The translations under genes were made by a program, and so were the position numbers. Source: Plantago elongata (taxonomy: Eukaryota > Streptophyta > Magnoliopsida > Lamiales > Plantaginaceae). From it: DNA of 23,214 nt. Positions 20,636 to 23,214 of the stretch are shown in pieces; the first letter of the stretch is position 1; every line of letters starts with the position of its first letter. The notes below the pieces were generated by a model that was not told where the DNA came from, searched no databases, and saw only the letters and a list, made by a program, of their open reading frames with translations. The stretch covers positions 1-23,214 of the forward strand of contig JAYMSP010002628.1 of the NCBI GenBank assembly GCA_036897095.1, read 5' to 3'.

Positions 20636-22835
20636 TCAAACAGTTATTGATATGCTCTTTTGAGTTCCTATGTTAAGTGGCTTTATCTCCCAAGACTTAA
20701 CCTCACCCCTTTCCTCTGGGAGGATAAAAGGCAGGGATATCTCACGGATCATTAGTTTACCGCAAAATGGGCAATCACTTGCAACGGCATCATCCAGCTG
20801 AGAACGAATCTGTGATGAAGTTTATAGAAACAAGATACTTAATACACACCGAAAGAAGTTTGTTCATTAATGTGATCTATTTATTTACGGGTAATGATCT
20901 AGTGCTAGTGTATATACTTCAATTTTGAATTGTAGCCTTGTAGGGCATTAGGAGTTAAGTTGCACTCGCGTAAGGATGCAATATACCATTCCTAACTAGA
21001 GTATATGAACTACGCCAAAAATATGAACAAGATCAATATACTTCTCACAATTTTGTAAACCAAAATCTAAGTGGGTTTTTTCTTTTTCAAGGAGAAAGTA
21101 GATGAACTGTGGAAGAGAACACAAACCAATTCTTATTAGATATCTCAACCACTCGAATAATAGCTTATAGGATATCTTAGAAATATGGACCTTATCCCCA
21201 GGAGTCATGTTCGTTATTGATTCATCTTCTGTAAGGCTACCATTCATGATCTCCGTACTAGGTCCATTAGTCAGTAAAGTCAGCTGGCTTTGCAGATCTA
21301 GAATATACTCAGCCTGCAAATGTCATCATTGAGGAAATAAACGTTGGAGTAAACAACTGTTGTAATGATTAATGAAACTCTATCTAAATTCTGAAGGAAT
21401 GAACCGTATAAAAAAAATCCAGAGGACCTGCAGTAAGAAACTGCATATTGAATGCAAACCATATTACGCAGAGTGAAAAGATGCCGGTGCAGTATTATTT
21501 TCTTTAAATAATAAATTCATCTGATAACCTTTCAATTTTATTTTTTAAAAAACAAATCCTAAAGATAGTTAAACAAAAATAGCTGGTTAGCTCCTGGGCT
21601 ACAGGCCAGATTACACGGTAACAACCCTAATCTATTCCCAGAATTTTATCACCATCTACCTCCATAGATTTTTAAAATACGGATTCACTAATCTAGCATT
21701 TTCACAAATTTCTTGCAGATTTAAACAAAACTAAAATAATGCCAAAAGACTTGGGTCAAACAGGATGAAAGATTCCATTACACTTAAAAACAAATTCAGA
21801 ACAAGGGTAGGCAAACAATAGCTTAGGTATCCGTGGACCATGAACTTACTTGAGCTTCAGTACTGCATCCAGTCACGTGCACAATCAGGCAACTAGCATG
21901 AAAGGAATGTTCACATGGAAATACATAGAAAGGATCTGTTGATCCAACTGAGGTATAGACCCTAGTCTTTCGGTAGTCATCAGCCACATTTATTATCTTC
22001 TTCTGACATACCTGTCCATGGCCAAGCTAGAATGAGAACTTAAATATTGAATAAAGTAGGGGATAAAGTATCCACATTTGCACACAATAAACCAATATGA
22101 GGATATTTAAGGTAGTGAACTGAATACTATGCATCTGCAACACTTGACAAAATGAAAAACTGAAAAAAAAATCTCAAGCCAATGGTCATACAGTTTACGT
22201 CAACAAATAAGACATCGGGAACATACCCCACATTCCTCATCCCGCTTAATTATAGCATATCTCTGTGCCAGTGCACTGATATCGCTCCTTATGTTGTCTG
22301 CACCATGAGTAGCATCGTTCATCTCCTGCTTGAGTGTCTCAATTTTATTATTGTAATCCTCCAGAGATAAGCAGATAGCTTCCTGCAGTTATATAATTAC
22401 AAAGTCAAGCAGAGAACAGTTAAGAGATAAGCAGGCAGAAAAAAATATCAATTTTCAACATCTCCAAACATATGGACTACACACACAACACAACACACAA
22501 ATGCAAACAACAATGGCCTTTGCAAGAAGTGCATACATGGTTACACCCAAAAGGCCCAAAATATCATATACATCTCCAATATGCATAATAAAAGATAGGT
22601 AGAAAACCTTGAAGTCATCAATCAGTGCAAAATCAGGAAAGAAAGGTAGGATATCTTCAATCTTCAGAAGTCCATCAGTTTCCTTCAGAAACGCTATTGC
22701 CTTCCGGATGTTCTCCCTCTTTGTTCCCTTCTCTTGCTTAACAACATGTTTAGCAACCATAAGCCACAGTTTCTTTCTCAAGTCCTCATCATCTTCGACT
22801 TTATCGGCTTCAGCCATAGCAAGATCTGGATCAAC
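20636..22835 (-). CDS. VPS18: Vacuolar protein sorting 18 homologue (VPS18), C-terminal part; gene runs past window end
   Basis: Five exons join in frame (22608-22835, 22227-22382, 21850-22011, 21191-21313, 20636-20809), giving the last 280 residues of a protein of about 1000. VPS18 is a core subunit of the HOPS and CORVET tethering complexes, which promote fusion at the vacuole and late endosome. The part present starts with the helical-repeat (clathrin-like) region (KKLWLMVAKHVV and KIEDILPFFPDFALIDDFK), then a coiled-coil segment (residues about 77-120 here; SLEDYNNKIETLKQEM). A RING-H2 finger follows: C-G-V-C, then C-E-H-S-F-H-A-S-C, then C-P-F-C after an acidic insert. The protein ends KSISITV-stop. 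The DECGVC..PCEHSFHA..DCPFCG arrangement is diagnostic for VPS18. Every exon boundary in view is phase 0. The N-terminal beta-propeller (Pep3/Vps18 domain) must lie beyond position 23214. Confidence 0.93.
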
Positions 22836-23214
22836 CTGTCAATAAAATGGTTCTTCTGAGACTTAGCATATATAATATGTAACTGACATTAAGATGGATG
22901 CTTATAAATTCCTGACATTTTAGTGAAACACTAGATTACATGTAAAAGGACAAAAAAGTTGTTTTTCATGACAAGGACTGGTGTTTGTGATATCAAACGC
23001 GACATATATACACAAGACCATATAAATTCATACAAAACTCGCCTCCCTGAGCCCTCCTACACTCCGCTAAACAGTTCCCAGTTCCTCTGCCAGTCTCCCA
23101 CTCCCTTCCTTCCAGATCCATTATCTACCGTGCTGGTCTCCACGAAATTATCTACTACTCCCTCTCCATTCCTCCTCCATCCCCCCCACCCCCCCCCCAC
23201 AAAAAAAAAACCAC
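22836..23214 (-). other. VPS18 intron (incomplete at window end), pyrimidine-rich
   Basis: The splice acceptor (TTGACAG on the minus strand) sits just before the exon at 22835. The rest is intron as far as the window shows. From about 23040 to 23203 the plus strand is strongly C/T-rich, ending in runs of 7 and 10 C and then 10 A, so the minus strand carries long G runs. I see no coding similarity. Confidence 0.6.

Noticed and set aside
23040-23214. Stowaway-type MITE or other transposon end, because of CTACTCCCTC-like words
   Set aside because: Only one short, partial match is visible, no inverted partner is in the window, and pyrimidine-rich DNA gives such matches by chance.
1-23214. CRISPR array, operon or phage-type system
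   Set aside because: The genes are spliced plant genes; no regularly spaced identical repeats with unique spacers exist, and no prokaryotic gene layout is seen.

Overview
The window is plant nuclear DNA, most likely from a eudicot. The evidence is multi-exon genes with GT-AG introns, AT-rich spacers dotted with small non-autonomous transposons, a plant-only phylloplanin-like gene, and plant-type PP2A-B55 and VPS18 proteins. Nothing in the sequence fixes the species.

Layout. 1-2468: AT-rich spacer with a (GA)n microsatellite, short tandem duplications and an inverted-repeat element of about 0.87 kb. 2469-2954 (-): single-exon phylloplanin-like secreted protein. 2955-6326: repeat-rich spacer with a small MITE-like insertion, an orphan reading frame that may be a first exon, and a block of nested direct repeats built on a TAATGTTC-like word. 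6327-11974 (-): a 14-exon gene whose joined exons keep one frame throughout and give 1104 residues, with a signal peptide, bacterial-type Ig-like repeats and about eight membrane spans; its function is unknown. 11975-14210: shared upstream region between this gene and the next, which are transcribed divergently. 14211-20097 (+): 14-exon PP2A regulatory subunit B/B55, 508 residues, with a tRNA-derived SINE in intron 7 and a MITE-like element in intron 9. 20636-22835 (-): the last five exons of VPS18, ending in a RING-H2 finger; the gene continues past the window end.

The genes do not form a functional cluster. Two are housekeeping genes (phosphatase targeting; HOPS/CORVET vacuolar tethering), one is a leaf-surface or secreted defence-type protein, and one is an uncharacterised plasma-membrane or endomembrane protein. 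PP2A-B55 and VPS18 are convergent; the Ig-like gene and PP2A-B55 are divergent.

I found no convincing new biological system. The items most worth following are the uncharacterised Ig-like/multi-span protein, the SINE with a perfect 12-bp target-site duplication, the nested X/Y repeat block, and several unclassified small elements. All exon models were read by eye from splice signals, frame continuity and family resemblance.
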